Positions 26,310-34,305 are shown, numbered from the stretch's first letter. The stretch is 64,000 nucleotides of DNA from Nocardioides sp. GY 10127 (GCF_004919085.1 NZ_STGL01000006.1:124001-188000), one strand, 5' to 3'. Made by a program: numbers and translations. The notes: generated by a model from the sequence alone, not told the origin.

Positions 26310-27128
26310 GGAATCGTGGGTGTACGCGGAGGGGTCCTGCTGGGCGTCGGGCCGCTTGATCCTGCGCGGGGCGGTGGGGAGCTCGGGCGGCGCCTGAGGG
26401 GCCCAACCCGGACGCGTGGCCGCCTGTTCCCCGGCCGGGCCGCCGGTCGGGCCGCCGGCCGGACCGCCCGTCTCCTGACCGCCCTGGTCGAGCCAGCCGT
26501 CGTGCTCGTCGAGCAGGAGCTCGACCACGAAGGCGGGGGCGTCGGTGAGCACGGCCCAGGGGTGGTCCTCGTCGTCGTCCTCGCCGGCCAGGCGCTCGCG
26601 CACCAGCACGGCGTCGAAGCCGTCCTCGGACAGCCGGCGGCGCACCGCGAGGGCGTCGTCCTCCTCGAAGAGGACGGCGCGGCGCAGGTCGGCGGCGGCG
26701 CGGGCGAGATGGTGGCGCAGCTCGGGGAGGAAGGGCCGGTCGGGCTCGAGCCAGTCGACGTCGTCGAGCTCCTCGGCCGCCAGCCAGACGAGTCTGTCGT
26801 GGCCGCCGGGCTCCTCGGACGGCTCGGGCTCGCCGTCGACCAGCCGCACCAGCGCGGCGCGCAGGTCGAGCGCCGGACCGGCGTCCGTGGCCTCCCGGAC
26901 CCGCGAGCTCCCCGTCAGCCAGCCGACCACCTCGACGTCGCAGCCCAGCTCCTCGCGGATCTCGCGCTCCAGCGCGTCCGCGGGCGGCTCGCCCGGCTCC
27001 ACCTTGCCGCCCGGGAGCTCCCAGCGGCCGGCGGCCTCCGGCGGACTCGTGCGCCGCGCCGCCAGCACCCGCGCGCCCCGGACGAGCGCGGCCCCGACCA
27101 CGAGGCGGGCGGGGGTCTGCTCGGTCAC
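26307..27128 (-). CDS. Nudix hydrolase with C-terminal extra domain
   Basis: Residues 1-130 are a MutT-like Nudix domain with an intact box (GGKVEPGEPPADALEREIRE followed by ELG), expected to hydrolyse a nucleoside diphosphate derivative, possibly 8-oxo-dGTP. Residues about 140-215 are a second small acidic domain (RRRLSEDGFDAVLVRERL, HPWAVLTDAPAFVVELLLDE). I know similar sequences as separate small actinobacterial proteins, so this looks like a fusion. The tail is a disordered Gly/Pro stretch. The GTG start has TACCGT 7 nt upstream. The gene reads towards mshB and away from the palindrome array. Confidence 0.85.
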   Translation of the reverse strand: MTEQTPARLVVGAALVRGARVLAARRTSPPEAAGRWELPGGKVEPGEPPADALEREIREELGCDVEVVGWLTGSSRVREATDAGPALDLRAALVRLVDGEPEPSEEPGGHDRLVWLAAEELDDVDWLEPDRPFLPELRHHLARAAADLRRAVLFEEDDALAVRRRLSEDGFDAVLVRERLAGEDDDEDHPWAVLTDAPAFVVELLLDEHDGWLDQGGQETGGPAGGPTGGPAGEQAATRPGWAPQAPPELPTAPRRIKRPDAQQDPSAYTHDS

Positions 27129-27135
27129 GGGGACA

Positions 27136-27141
27136 ACGGTA
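27136..27141 (-). promoter_or_regulatory. Leaderless-type -10 box of the Nudix gene
   Basis: TACCGT lies 7 nt upstream of the GTG start on the minus strand. It is next to the first palindrome of the 59-bp array. Confidence 0.5.
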
Positions 27142-27149
27142 GGGGCCCA

Positions 27150-27362
27150 CTCGGCAGTGGGGCCCGGCCGGGCTCAACTACCGAGTGCGGGGACCCACCA
27201 GAGGTCCACTCAGTAGACGGGCCCAGCCGGGCTCAACTACCGAGCGCCACGACCCACCCACGCCCCGCTCGGTAGACGGGCCCAGCCGGGCTCAACTACC
27301 GAGTCCGGGGACCCACCAGAGGACCGCTCGGTAGACGGGCCCGACCGGGCCCGACTGCCGAG
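27150..27362. repeat. Tandem array of four 36-bp palindromes, 59-bp period
   Basis: Units at 27150-27185, 27209-27244, 27268-27303 and 27327-27362 start exactly 59 bp apart. Each has outer arms CTCGGTAG/CTACCGAG (minor changes in units 1, 2 and 4), inner arms GGGCCC/GGGCTC that also pair, and a 4-nt loop AGCC or similar. The three 23-bp spacers contain GACCCACC; spacers 1 and 3 are nearly identical and the middle one differs. The array fills the intergenic space between the divergent Nudix and 27388 genes. It may be an operator array, a REP/BIME-like element, or a structured leader. Confidence 0.85.
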
Positions 27363-27387
27363 TGCCCGGAAGGGGTAGGACGGTCCC

Positions 27388-28293
27388 ATGACCACCGACC
27401 CCGCCACGCCGGGCATCACCCTGGACGCCGCCGTGGCCGCCGTCCCGCTCACCCGCCGTCTGCGCCGCACCCTCGCGCCCGGCCTGTCGGTACGGGCCGC
27501 GTGGACGTGGGAGGCCGACGACCGACGCGACCCCGCCTGGTGGCCGCAGGGCGTCGCCGCGCTGCCCTCGGGGCGGGTCCTCGTCTCCTGGTACCGCAAG
27601 GGCGGCGGGGTGCGGGTGAGCGTCGCCGACCCCGCGGCGGGGCGCTACGCCCACGTCACCGTCGTGGACGCCGACGGCGCACCGCTCGGGCTGCACGCGG
27701 GCGGGCTCGCGGTCACCGGGCCCTGGCTCCACGTCGCCGGGACGAAGGCCGGCTTCGCCTCCCTCCACGCCGACGACCTCCACGCCGACGACCTCCACGC
27801 AGACAGCCCTCACGCTGACAGCGGCCCCGATCTCACCTGGCAGGTCCGCCGCACCTCGGGGCCCATCACCGACGCCGACGGCTCCGTCCTCCGTGTCTCG
27901 TTCCTCGAGGCCACCGCCGACGGCGTGGTCCTCGGCGAGTACGCCCGGGGCGCCGACTCCCGCCGCCTGGCGCGGGTCGTCCTGGACGACGGGGCGACCA
28001 CCGGCCCCGCGCGCGTGCTCACCGCCGGCCCCGCCGGCATGCAGGGCGCCGCGCTGGCCGAGGACGGCGCCTGCGCGGTCTCCACCTCCCACGGCCCCTG
28101 GGTCCCCGGGACGCTGTGGCTCGGCAGGGTCGGCAGGGTCGGCACGGCGGGCACGGCGCCGGCCTCGGCGCTGAGGCCCCGCCGCTGGGCGCTCCCCATG
28201 GGCCCGGAGGACCTCACCCGGGACGCCGCGGGCCGGCTGTGGTGCGTCACCGAGCACCCGCACCGCCGCTGGCTGGTGCGGGTCGCCGGCTGA
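27388..28293 (+). CDS. Hypothetical beta-rich protein
   Basis: A 301-residue protein without signal peptide or membrane helix. Repeated short beta-like segments with Trp and Gly turns (WWPQGVAALPSGRVLVSWYR, AGGLAVTGPWLHVAGT, DLTRDAAGRLWCVTEHPHRR) suggest a beta-propeller of perhaps six blades, but I recognise no family. An in-frame 15-bp tandem repeat (27763-27822) inserts four HADD/HADS units after residue 125. The ATG lies 25 nt after the palindrome array, with TAGGAC 6 nt upstream as a poor leaderless -10. Function unknown. Confidence 0.6.
   Translation: MTTDPATPGITLDAAVAAVPLTRRLRRTLAPGLSVRAAWTWEADDRRDPAWWPQGVAALPSGRVLVSWYRKGGGVRVSVADPAAGRYAHVTVVDADGAPLGLHAGGLAVTGPWLHVAGTKAGFASLHADDLHADDLHADSPHADSGPDLTWQVRRTSGPITDADGSVLRVSFLEATADGVVLGEYARGADSRRLARVVLDDGATTGPARVLTAGPAGMQGAALAEDGACAVSTSHGPWVPGTLWLGRVGRVGTAGTAPASALRPRRWALPMGPEDLTRDAAGRLWCVTEHPHRRWLVRVAG
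27763..27822. repeat. 15-bp tandem repeat inside the hypothetical gene
   Basis: Four units of ctccacgccgacgac, the first two perfect and the last two diverged. They encode LHADD, LHADD, LHADS and PHADS. Confidence 0.75.
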
Positions 28294-28333
28294 GCCCGCA
28301 CCAGCCCAAGACCCGACCCGCCGACAGGCCGCC

Positions 28334-29167
28334 TCAGCCGCGCGGCACCAGCGCCAGCTGCCGAGCCTGCGCGACGAGGTGACCGGCGGAGTCCCACACC
28401 TCGCAGTCCTCCTCGAACATCCCGCCGGCGAGGTTGCGGGTGGCCTGGGTGAGCAGCAGCCACCCCGGCGCCGGCCGCCGACGCACGTGCGCGGTGAGCG
28501 AGAGGGTGGGCGCCCAGCCGGGCATCCCGAGGTCGAAGGTGACGGGCGGCAGGACGTCGAGGGCGGTGAGCAGCGAGAGGGCGTCGGGCTCGCGTCCGTC
28601 CGCGAACCGCACCCACGCCGAGAGCCTGCCCTGACCGGACGGGGCGCCGACCGCGAACCCGGCGCAGGCCGGGTCGAAGCGCATCTCCAGCTGGGACATC
28701 ATCGGCGCCATCGCGAGCACCTCGGGCGGGGTCTGCTCGGGGCCGATGCAGCGCTCGGGCGCGGGCAGGCTCGGCGGCTCCGCGGTGAGTCGCTCCGCGG
28801 GTGCCGCCGCGGCGGCCGCGGCGAGGTCGCCGTAGGTGCCGATCGCGGCGATGCGGGTCGTCCCGCCCTGGGTCAGCCGCGCGCTGACCGTGGCGAGTCG
28901 ACCGGCCCGCTCGACGTCCACCTCGACCTCCGCCGGGCCGCCCTCCCCCGCGGAGAGGTAGTGGGCGGTGAGCGTCACCGGGTCGGGGTGGGCCGGCAGG
29001 TGGGCGCGCAGCGCGGCCCCGACCACCCCGAGCTGGAACCCGCCGTTGACCCCGCCGCCCACGCGCCAGTCGTCGGTCAGGGAGGCCGAGTAGCGGCCGC
29101 TCGCCGCGCCCGCGGCCGTCCCCTCCAGCGGCGTGACGGCGGTCTGGGCATCGAAGACGTGGCTCAC
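28334..29167 (-). CDS. Acyl-CoA thioesterase-family protein (double hotdog)
   Basis: A 277-residue protein of the TesB-like/4HBT_3 type with two hotdog halves. The N-terminal half has WRVGGGVNGGFQLGVVGAAL and the C-terminal half PVTFDLGMPGWAPTLSLTAH with a conserved FEEDCEVWDSAGHLVAQARQ end. It probably hydrolyses medium-chain or modified acyl-CoA; the substrate is not known. The GTG start has TACTGT 7 nt upstream. It faces away from the formamidase gene. Confidence 0.8.
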   Translation of the reverse strand: MSHVFDAQTAVTPLEGTAAGAASGRYSASLTDDWRVGGGVNGGFQLGVVGAALRAHLPAHPDPVTLTAHYLSAGEGGPAEVEVDVERAGRLATVSARLTQGGTTRIAAIGTYGDLAAAAAAAPAERLTAEPPSLPAPERCIGPEQTPPEVLAMAPMMSQLEMRFDPACAGFAVGAPSGQGRLSAWVRFADGREPDALSLLTALDVLPPVTFDLGMPGWAPTLSLTAHVRRRPAPGWLLLTQATRNLAGGMFEEDCEVWDSAGHLVAQARQLALVPRG

Positions 29168-29174
29168 GTACTGG

Positions 29175-29180
29175 ACAGTA
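29175..29180 (-). promoter_or_regulatory. Leaderless-type -10 box of the thioesterase gene
   Basis: TACTGT on the minus strand, 7 nt upstream of the GTG. Confidence 0.5.
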
Positions 29181-29260
29181 ACTTCTTCGTGGCGAGGTTC
29201 ACCAGCACGTCCAGCCCCCGCACGCGGCGAGGGAGCCGCCCCACCGGCCGGGCGTGTCCG

Positions 29261-29266
29261 TAGGCT
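29261..29266 (+). promoter_or_regulatory. Leaderless-type -10 box of the formamidase-like gene
   Basis: TAGGCT lies 8 nt upstream of the ATG at 29275. No ribosome site is present. Confidence 0.6.
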
Positions 29267-29274
29267 GAGCGGCC

Positions 29275-30351
29275 ATGGAGACGCTGCAGCCGGGCACGGG
29301 CCCGACGCGGGGCACGTACCTGCCCTCGACGCCGGACCACGTCCTGTGGGGCCGCCTGCCCTGCGAGACCGACGAGCCCGTGCTGCGGGTCGACCCGGGC
29401 ACCGAGGTCACCCTCGACACGATCAGCCACGAGGGCATCCTCGAGGACCAGGGCCGCGACCCGCGCGCCTTCTTCACCGCCCACGGCGGCGAGGACCTCG
29501 ACGTCCTGGACGACGCGGTCGCGCTCGCCGCCTCCGACCACCCCCGCACCTTCGGGGTCGACGGCCCGCACGTGGTGAGCCGCCCGGTGGCCGTCACCGG
29601 CGCCCGGCCGGGCGACCTGCTGGCCGTCACCGTCGTCGAGACGCTCCCCCGCGTGCCCTACGGGGTGATCTCCAACCGGCACGGTCGCGGGGCCCTGCCC
29701 GGGGAGTACCCGCTGAGCGGCGAGGTCTACAGCGCCTTCGCCCACCTCACCGACGACGAGCAGCACGCCGCGCTCCCGCTGGTGCCGGGCGGCGACCCGG
29801 TCGTCCGGTTCCCGCTCGCCCCCTTCCCCGGCATCCTCGGCGTCGCCGTCACCGGCCCCGAGCGGCCGCACTCGGTGCCGCCCGGCGCGCACGGGGGCAA
29901 CATCGACATCAAGCTCCTCACGGCGGGCGCCACGCTGTACCTGCCCGTCCAGGTCGCCGACGCGCTGTTCTACGCGGGCGACCCGCACTTCGCGCAGGGC
30001 GACGGCGAGGTCAGCCTCACGGCGCTCGAGGCGTCCCTGCGGCTCACCGTGAGGCTCGACGTCGTGCCGGCCGAGGAGGCCGTCGCGCGGTTCGGCGAGG
30101 TGGTCGGCCCGCTGGCCGAGACCACCGACCTGCTCATCCCCACCGGCATGGACCCCGACCTCGACCTGGCCCTCCAGGCGTGCGTGCGGCAGGCCATCTC
30201 GCTGCTGGGTGCCCGCTACGGCATGGACCCGAGCCTGGCCTACGCCTACCTCTCGGCGGCCACCGACTTCGAGATCTCCCAGGTGGTCGACCTCGTGAAG
30301 GGCTGCCACGCCTCCATCCGCAAGGCCGACTTCGCCGGGGTGACCCGATGA
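29275..30351 (+). CDS. Acetamidase/formamidase-family protein
   Basis: A 358-residue member of the FmdA/AmdA family, beta-rich zinc-type amidases that release ammonia from short amides. Typical features are TLDTISHEG near residue 48, HVVSRPVAVTGARPGDLLAV, the GGNIDIKLLTAG core with an Asn/Asp pair, and the C-terminal YLSAATDFEISQVVD. Its stop overlaps the next ATG by 4 nt (ATGA), so it is coupled to the AtzH-amidase gene. This and the purine genes just downstream suggest a role in nitrogen salvage, perhaps from formamide or oxamate. The exact substrate is unknown. Confidence 0.88.
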   Translation: METLQPGTGPTRGTYLPSTPDHVLWGRLPCETDEPVLRVDPGTEVTLDTISHEGILEDQGRDPRAFFTAHGGEDLDVLDDAVALAASDHPRTFGVDGPHVVSRPVAVTGARPGDLLAVTVVETLPRVPYGVISNRHGRGALPGEYPLSGEVYSAFAHLTDDEQHAALPLVPGGDPVVRFPLAPFPGILGVAVTGPERPHSVPPGAHGGNIDIKLLTAGATLYLPVQVADALFYAGDPHFAQGDGEVSLTALEASLRLTVRLDVVPAEEAVARFGEVVGPLAETTDLLIPTGMDPDLDLALQACVRQAISLLGARYGMDPSLAYAYLSAATDFEISQVVDLVKGCHASIRKADFAGVTR

Positions 30352-31877
30352 ACGGCAGCGGGGTCGGCACGGGCACGCCCCTGCCCGTCCCGCCCGGCCT
30401 CGTCGACGCCTTCTGGGCCTACGAGCGGGCGCTCATGAGCAACGACCTCGAGGCCCTCGACCGGCTCTTCGCCCCCGGCGAGGCCACCCTGCGCGGGGAC
30501 GCCGAGGGCCTGCTCGTCGGCCACGACCAGATCGGCGCGTTCCGCTCCGGTCGCGGGGGCGCGCCGCAGCGCCGGATCGTGCAGACCCACGTCCAGGTCA
30601 CCGACTCCCACCACGCGCTCGTCGTCGCCGTCACCGAGCTGGCCCGGGGCGGACGCGGCCAGCAGACCCAGCTCTGGGCCCTCACGCCCGACGGCTGGAA
30701 GGTGACCGCCGCCCACGTCTCGGTCCCCGCCCCCGCCCTGGACACCCGCACCTGGCGGGTCGTCGGCGACCCCCTGGTGCCGGGCAGCCGCGCCGGCGGC
30801 CCGCTGGCCGGAGAGACCGTCGCCGTCAAGGACCTCTACGCCGTGGCCGGCCAGGTCGTCGGCGCCGGCAACCCCGCCTGGGAGTCCGCCGCGGCCGTCG
30901 AGCGCCGCGACGCCGAGGCGGTCGAGCGGCTGGTGGAGGCCGGCGCCGCCCTCAAGGGCATCACGCGCACGGACGAGTTCGCCTACTCCCTCGCCGGCAC
31001 CAACCACCACTACGGCACCCCGCCGAACCCGCGCGCCCCGCGACGCGTGCCGGGCGGCTCCAGCTCCGGCTCCGCCACCGCCGTCGCGCTCGGCCAGGCC
31101 ACCATCGGCCTGGGCACCGACACGGGCGGCTCGATCCGCGTCCCGTCGTCCTACCAGGGCCTCGCGGGCATCCGCACCTCCCACGGCGCCGTCTCGGTGC
31201 GCGGCCTGCTGCCGCTGGCGCCGAGCTTCGACACCGTCGGCTGGATGACGCGGGACGCCGGCCTCCTGCGCCGCGTCGGCGAGGTGCTGCTCCCCCAGGA
31301 CACCGCCACCGGCTCCACCGAGCTCGTCGTCGTCCCGGGCCTGCTCAACCTCGCCGACCCGGACGTCCGGGCCGCGATCGAGGGCTGGCTGAGCGACGTC
31401 GGCCTCGTGGTCCGCGAGGGCTGGCCGCTGGGGCAGCTCGGCGCGTGGCTGCGGGCGTTCCAGACCTGGCAGGGCTGGGAGGCGTGGGGCGTCCACGGCC
31501 ACTGGCTGGCCGAGCGGATGGACACTCTCGGCCCCGACGTCCGCGGCCGGTTCGAGAACGCCGCGGCGATCACGAAGGCGAGCGCGGACGCCGCCTACGA
31601 CACGGTCCAGGAGGCCCGCGGCCGCATCCGGGACCTGGTCGGCGAGCGCATCCTCGTGCTGCCGTCGTCGTCCTCCACGGCGCCCCGGCCCGGCGCCGGG
31701 CTCCAGGCCGTCCGGGACGCCACGATGCGGCTCACCTGCGTGGCCGGGATCGGCGGGCTGCCCGCCGTCTCGCTGCCGCTCACGACGCGCTCGGGCACGC
31801 CCTGCGGGGTCTGCCTGGTCGCCGCGCCCGGCCGCGACCGCCAGCTGCTGGAGCTCGCGGAGTCGCTCTCCGACTGA
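30348..31877 (+). CDS. AtzH/HpxZ-like domain fused to an amidase
   Basis: A 509-residue fusion. Residues about 15-130 are a SnoaL-like AtzH/DUF3225 domain (AFWAYERALMSNDLEALDRLF, ALVVAVTELARGGRGQQTQLW). Residues about 150-509 are an amidase-signature enzyme with the catalytic Lys in VAVKDLY, cis-Ser in GGSSSGS and nucleophile Ser in TDTGGSIRVPS. In AtzE/G/H and HpxX/Y/Z systems the related amidases act on carboxybiuret or oxalurate. The product of the PucG enzyme encoded downstream is oxalurate, so an oxalurate hydrolase role is attractive but inferred. Translationally coupled to the formamidase-like gene. Confidence 0.88.
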   Translation: MNGSGVGTGTPLPVPPGLVDAFWAYERALMSNDLEALDRLFAPGEATLRGDAEGLLVGHDQIGAFRSGRGGAPQRRIVQTHVQVTDSHHALVVAVTELARGGRGQQTQLWALTPDGWKVTAAHVSVPAPALDTRTWRVVGDPLVPGSRAGGPLAGETVAVKDLYAVAGQVVGAGNPAWESAAAVERRDAEAVERLVEAGAALKGITRTDEFAYSLAGTNHHYGTPPNPRAPRRVPGGSSSGSATAVALGQATIGLGTDTGGSIRVPSSYQGLAGIRTSHGAVSVRGLLPLAPSFDTVGWMTRDAGLLRRVGEVLLPQDTATGSTELVVVPGLLNLADPDVRAAIEGWLSDVGLVVREGWPLGQLGAWLRAFQTWQGWEAWGVHGHWLAERMDTLGPDVRGRFENAAAITKASADAAYDTVQEARGRIRDLVGERILVLPSSSSTAPRPGAGLQAVRDATMRLTCVAGIGGLPAVSLPLTTRSGTPCGVCLVAAPGRDRQLLELAESLSD

Positions 31878-31933
31878 GCCCCGCCGGAACCGGCGACGGG
31901 GCCGGGGACGGCCCGCACGACCGTAACGCGGGT

Positions 31934-31947
31934 GAAACAGGTGTTTC
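31934..31947. promoter_or_regulatory. Palindromic operator GAAAC-N4-GTTTC (site 1)
   Basis: GAAACAGGTGTTTC upstream of uraD, flanked by direct repeats ccgtaacg (31921 and 31953). A TAGGGT -10 candidate follows at 31970-31975. The same palindrome occurs before pucG, so both promoters are probably controlled by one regulator. Confidence 0.6.
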
Positions 31948-31969
31948 GGACGCCGTAACGCCGGGACCG

Positions 31970-31975
31970 TAGGGT
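31970..31975 (+). promoter_or_regulatory. Candidate -10 of the uraD-uraH-allB unit
   Basis: TAGGGT, identical to the pucG -10, lies 22 nt after operator site 1. The start codon is 65 nt further, so this transcript would have a leader. Confidence 0.4.
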
Positions 31976-32040
31976 CACGACTCCCGGCGCGCTCCCCACG
32001 CCGGGGCAGACCTGGACCCCCGAGCAGAACGTGGTGCCCG

Positions 32041-32547
32041 TTGCTCCTGCACGACCTCAACGCCCTGAGCGACGACGACGCCCGCGCGCTGCTGGCCCCC
32101 TGCGTGAAGATCGACTCCTGGGCCGAGGCGCTCGCCGCCGGGCGGCCCTGGCCGGACCTCCACGCCCTGCTCACGGCGGCACGGGCGCAGGCGGCGTCCT
32201 GGAGCGACGCCGAGGTCGAGGCCGCGCTGGCCGACCACCCGCGCATCGGCGAGCGCCACGCCGGCTCAGGCGCGAGCGCCGCGATGAGCCGCAGCGAGCA
32301 GGCCGGCGTCAGCCAGGACGACGAGACCGCGGCCCGGCTCGCCGACGGGAACAGGCGTTACGAGGAGCGCTTCGACCGCATCTACCTCGTCCGCGCCGCC
32401 GGCCGCAGCGCCGAGGAGATGCTGGCGCTGCTCGAGGAGCGCCTGGGCCACGACGACGCCACCGAGCGCGCCGTGGTCAAGCAGCAGCTCGGGGAGATCG
32501 CCGTCCTGCGGCTGGCCGCCCTGGTGACCGACGACGTGGAAGGGTGA
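32041..32547 (+). CDS. uraD: OHCU decarboxylase
   Basis: Decarboxylates 2-oxo-4-hydroxy-4-carboxy-5-ureidoimidazoline to S-(+)-allantoin in urate breakdown. The 168-residue protein has LHDLNALSDDDA at the start, the catalytic His region ADHPRIGER, SRSEQAGV, and a helical C-terminus typical of the family. It starts with TTG, since no in-frame ATG or GTG gives the expected N-terminus, and the ribosome site is weak. It is followed by hydroxyisourate hydrolase with a 4-nt overlap. Confidence 0.9.
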   Translation: MLLHDLNALSDDDARALLAPCVKIDSWAEALAAGRPWPDLHALLTAARAQAASWSDAEVEAALADHPRIGERHAGSGASAAMSRSEQAGVSQDDETAARLADGNRRYEERFDRIYLVRAAGRSAEEMLALLEERLGHDDATERAVVKQQLGEIAVLRLAALVTDDVEG

Positions 32548-32873
32548 CGCGCGTGCCCACCCTCTCCACCCACGTCCTGGACGCCGCCCTGGGCCGCCCG
32601 GCCCCCGGCCTGGCCGTCACCCTGACCGGCCCCGACGGCGCCGAGGTCGCCACCGCCACCACCGACGACGACGGCCGGTTCCGCTTCGCCGACCCGGTCG
32701 GCCTCGGCGTCCACGAGCTGCGCTTCGCCACCGGCGCGTGGTTCGCCGCCCAGGACCGCGACACGTTCTTCCCCCACGTCGCGCTGGCCTTCGAGGTCAC
32801 CGACGCCCAGCCGCACTTCCACGTGGCGCTGCTGCTGAGCCCGTTCGCCTACACGACCTACCGCGGCAGCTGA
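32544..32873 (+). CDS. uraH: 5-hydroxyisourate hydrolase
   Basis: Transthyretin-like enzyme that hydrolyses 5-hydroxyisourate to OHCU. It is a 109-residue protein with the N-terminal LSTHVLDAALGRPA (catalytic His), an Arg in HELRFAT, FFPHVALAFEV, and the family-defining C-terminus YRGS. The GTG start overlaps the uraD stop as GTGA; a second in-frame GTG 9 nt later is possible. It works directly before UraD in the pathway, so the gene order is reversed relative to the reactions. Confidence 0.93.
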   Translation: MTRVPTLSTHVLDAALGRPAPGLAVTLTGPDGAEVATATTDDDGRFRFADPVGLGVHELRFATGAWFAAQDRDTFFPHVALAFEVTDAQPHFHVALLLSPFAYTTYRGS

Positions 32874-32896
32874 GCCCGGCGGACCAGGAGAGACCG

Positions 32897-34231
32897 ATGA
32901 CCCCCGACGCCGTCCGCGCCCGCCGCGTCCTCACGCCCGAGGGCGTCCGCCCCGCCACGCTGCTGCTCGCCGGCGGCACGATCACCGGCGTGGAGCCGCT
33001 GGACCACGCCCTGCCCGGCGACGCCGAGGTGCTGCACGTGGCCGACACCGCGGTCGTGCTGCCGGGCGTGGTCGACACCCACGTCCACGTCAACGAGCCC
33101 GGCCGCACCGAGTGGGAGGGCTTCGCCACCGCCACCCGGGCCGCGGCGCTCGGCGGCGTCACCACGCTGGTCGACATGCCGCTCAACTCGATCCCGCCCA
33201 CGACGACCGTCGAGCACCTGCGCGCCAAGCAGGCCGCGGCGGCGGGCAAGCTCGCGATGGACGTCGGCTTCTGGGGCGGCGCGGTGCCGGGCAACGTCCC
33301 CGACCTCCTGCCGCTGTGGGAGGCGGGCGTCTTCGGCTTCAAGTGCTTCCTCGCGCCCTCGGGCGTCGACGAGTTCCCGCCGCTGGACCCGGCGCAGTTC
33401 ACGAAGGCGCTGGCCGAGATCGCCTCGTTCGACGGGCTGATGATCGTCCACGCCGAGGACGCCGGCGTCCTCGAGGCGTCCCCGGCGCCGCCGAGCCGCG
33501 CCTACTCCGACTTCCTGCTCTCCCGGCCGGACGAGGCCGAGACCGCCGCCATCCGCCAGGTGGTCGAGGGCGCACGCGAGACCGGCGGCCGCGTCCACGT
33601 CCTGCACCTCTCCAGCGCCCGCGCGATCGACCTGCTCGCCGACGCCCGCGCCGAGGGCCTGCGGGTGACGGTCGAGACCTGCCCGCACTACCTCACCTTC
33701 GCCGCCGAGGGCATCCCGGACGCCTCCCCGCAGTTCAAGTGCTGCCCGCCCATCCGCGACGAGGGCAACCGCGACGCGCTCTGGCAGGCGCTGGGCGAGG
33801 GGATCATCGACCTCGTCGTCTCCGACCACTCCCCTGCGACCGCCGAGGTGAAGCTCGCCGGGGACGGCGACCTCCAGCTGGCCTGGGGCGGCATCGCCGG
33901 GCTCCAGGTCGGCTTCACCGCGGTGGCCGCCGAGGCGCGGCGCCGCGGGATCGGGCTGGAGAAGGTCTCGGCGTGGATGTCGCGCAACACCGCCGACCTC
34001 GCGGGCCTGGGCGCCAAGGGCCGGATCGCCGTGGGCGCGGACGCCGACCTGGCGGTCTACGACGAGGCGACCCCGCTCGCGGTGAGCGCCGCGGGCCTGG
34101 CGCACCGCAACCCCATCTCGGCCTACGACGGGCTCACGCTGCCGGGCAGCGTCACCGCCACAGTGCTCGCCGGGCGGGTGCTCGACCCGGCCGACCCGGG
34201 CACCGCGGGGCGGATGCTCGTCCGTCCGTGA
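32897..34231 (+). CDS. allB: Allantoinase
   Basis: Amidohydrolase that opens the allantoin ring to allantoate. The 444-residue protein has the binuclear metal motif DTHVHVNEPGRTEWEGF, the carboxylated-Lys region FGFKCFLAPSG, the ligand His regions IVHAEDAG and VLHLSSA, and the catalytic Asp in VVSDHSPA. GRTEWEGF marks allantoinase rather than dihydropyrimidinase. The ATG has caggag 8 nt upstream. It follows uraD-uraH closely and ends before the second operator region. Confidence 0.94.
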   Translation: MTPDAVRARRVLTPEGVRPATLLLAGGTITGVEPLDHALPGDAEVLHVADTAVVLPGVVDTHVHVNEPGRTEWEGFATATRAAALGGVTTLVDMPLNSIPPTTTVEHLRAKQAAAAGKLAMDVGFWGGAVPGNVPDLLPLWEAGVFGFKCFLAPSGVDEFPPLDPAQFTKALAEIASFDGLMIVHAEDAGVLEASPAPPSRAYSDFLLSRPDEAETAAIRQVVEGARETGGRVHVLHLSSARAIDLLADARAEGLRVTVETCPHYLTFAAEGIPDASPQFKCCPPIRDEGNRDALWQALGEGIIDLVVSDHSPATAEVKLAGDGDLQLAWGGIAGLQVGFTAVAAEARRRGIGLEKVSAWMSRNTADLAGLGAKGRIAVGADADLAVYDEATPLAVSAAGLAHRNPISAYDGLTLPGSVTATVLAGRVLDPADPGTAGRMLVRP

Positions 34232-34241
34232 CCGGGCTCGC

Positions 34242-34304
34242 GTTTCAGCGAGCCATCCGAAACAGGCGCGTGAACCTGCGTGACCTGGCAGAAACATTCG
34301 TTTC
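34242..34304. promoter_or_regulatory. Operator region of pucG with GAAAC/GTTTC half-sites
   Basis: Contains GTTTC-N12-GAAAC (34242-34263) and the tight palindrome GAAACATTCGTTTC (34291-34304). The latter ends 2 nt before the TAGGGT -10. The two GAAAC half-sites are 32 bp apart, about three helical turns. A repressor bound here would block the promoter. Confidence 0.6.
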
Positions 34305-34305
34305 A

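Noticed and set aside
27150..27362. CRISPR array (regular repeats with spacers)
   Set aside because: The repeat period is constant, but the spacers are short (23 bp), two are nearly identical, the repeats are full palindromes with few copies, and there are no cas genes.
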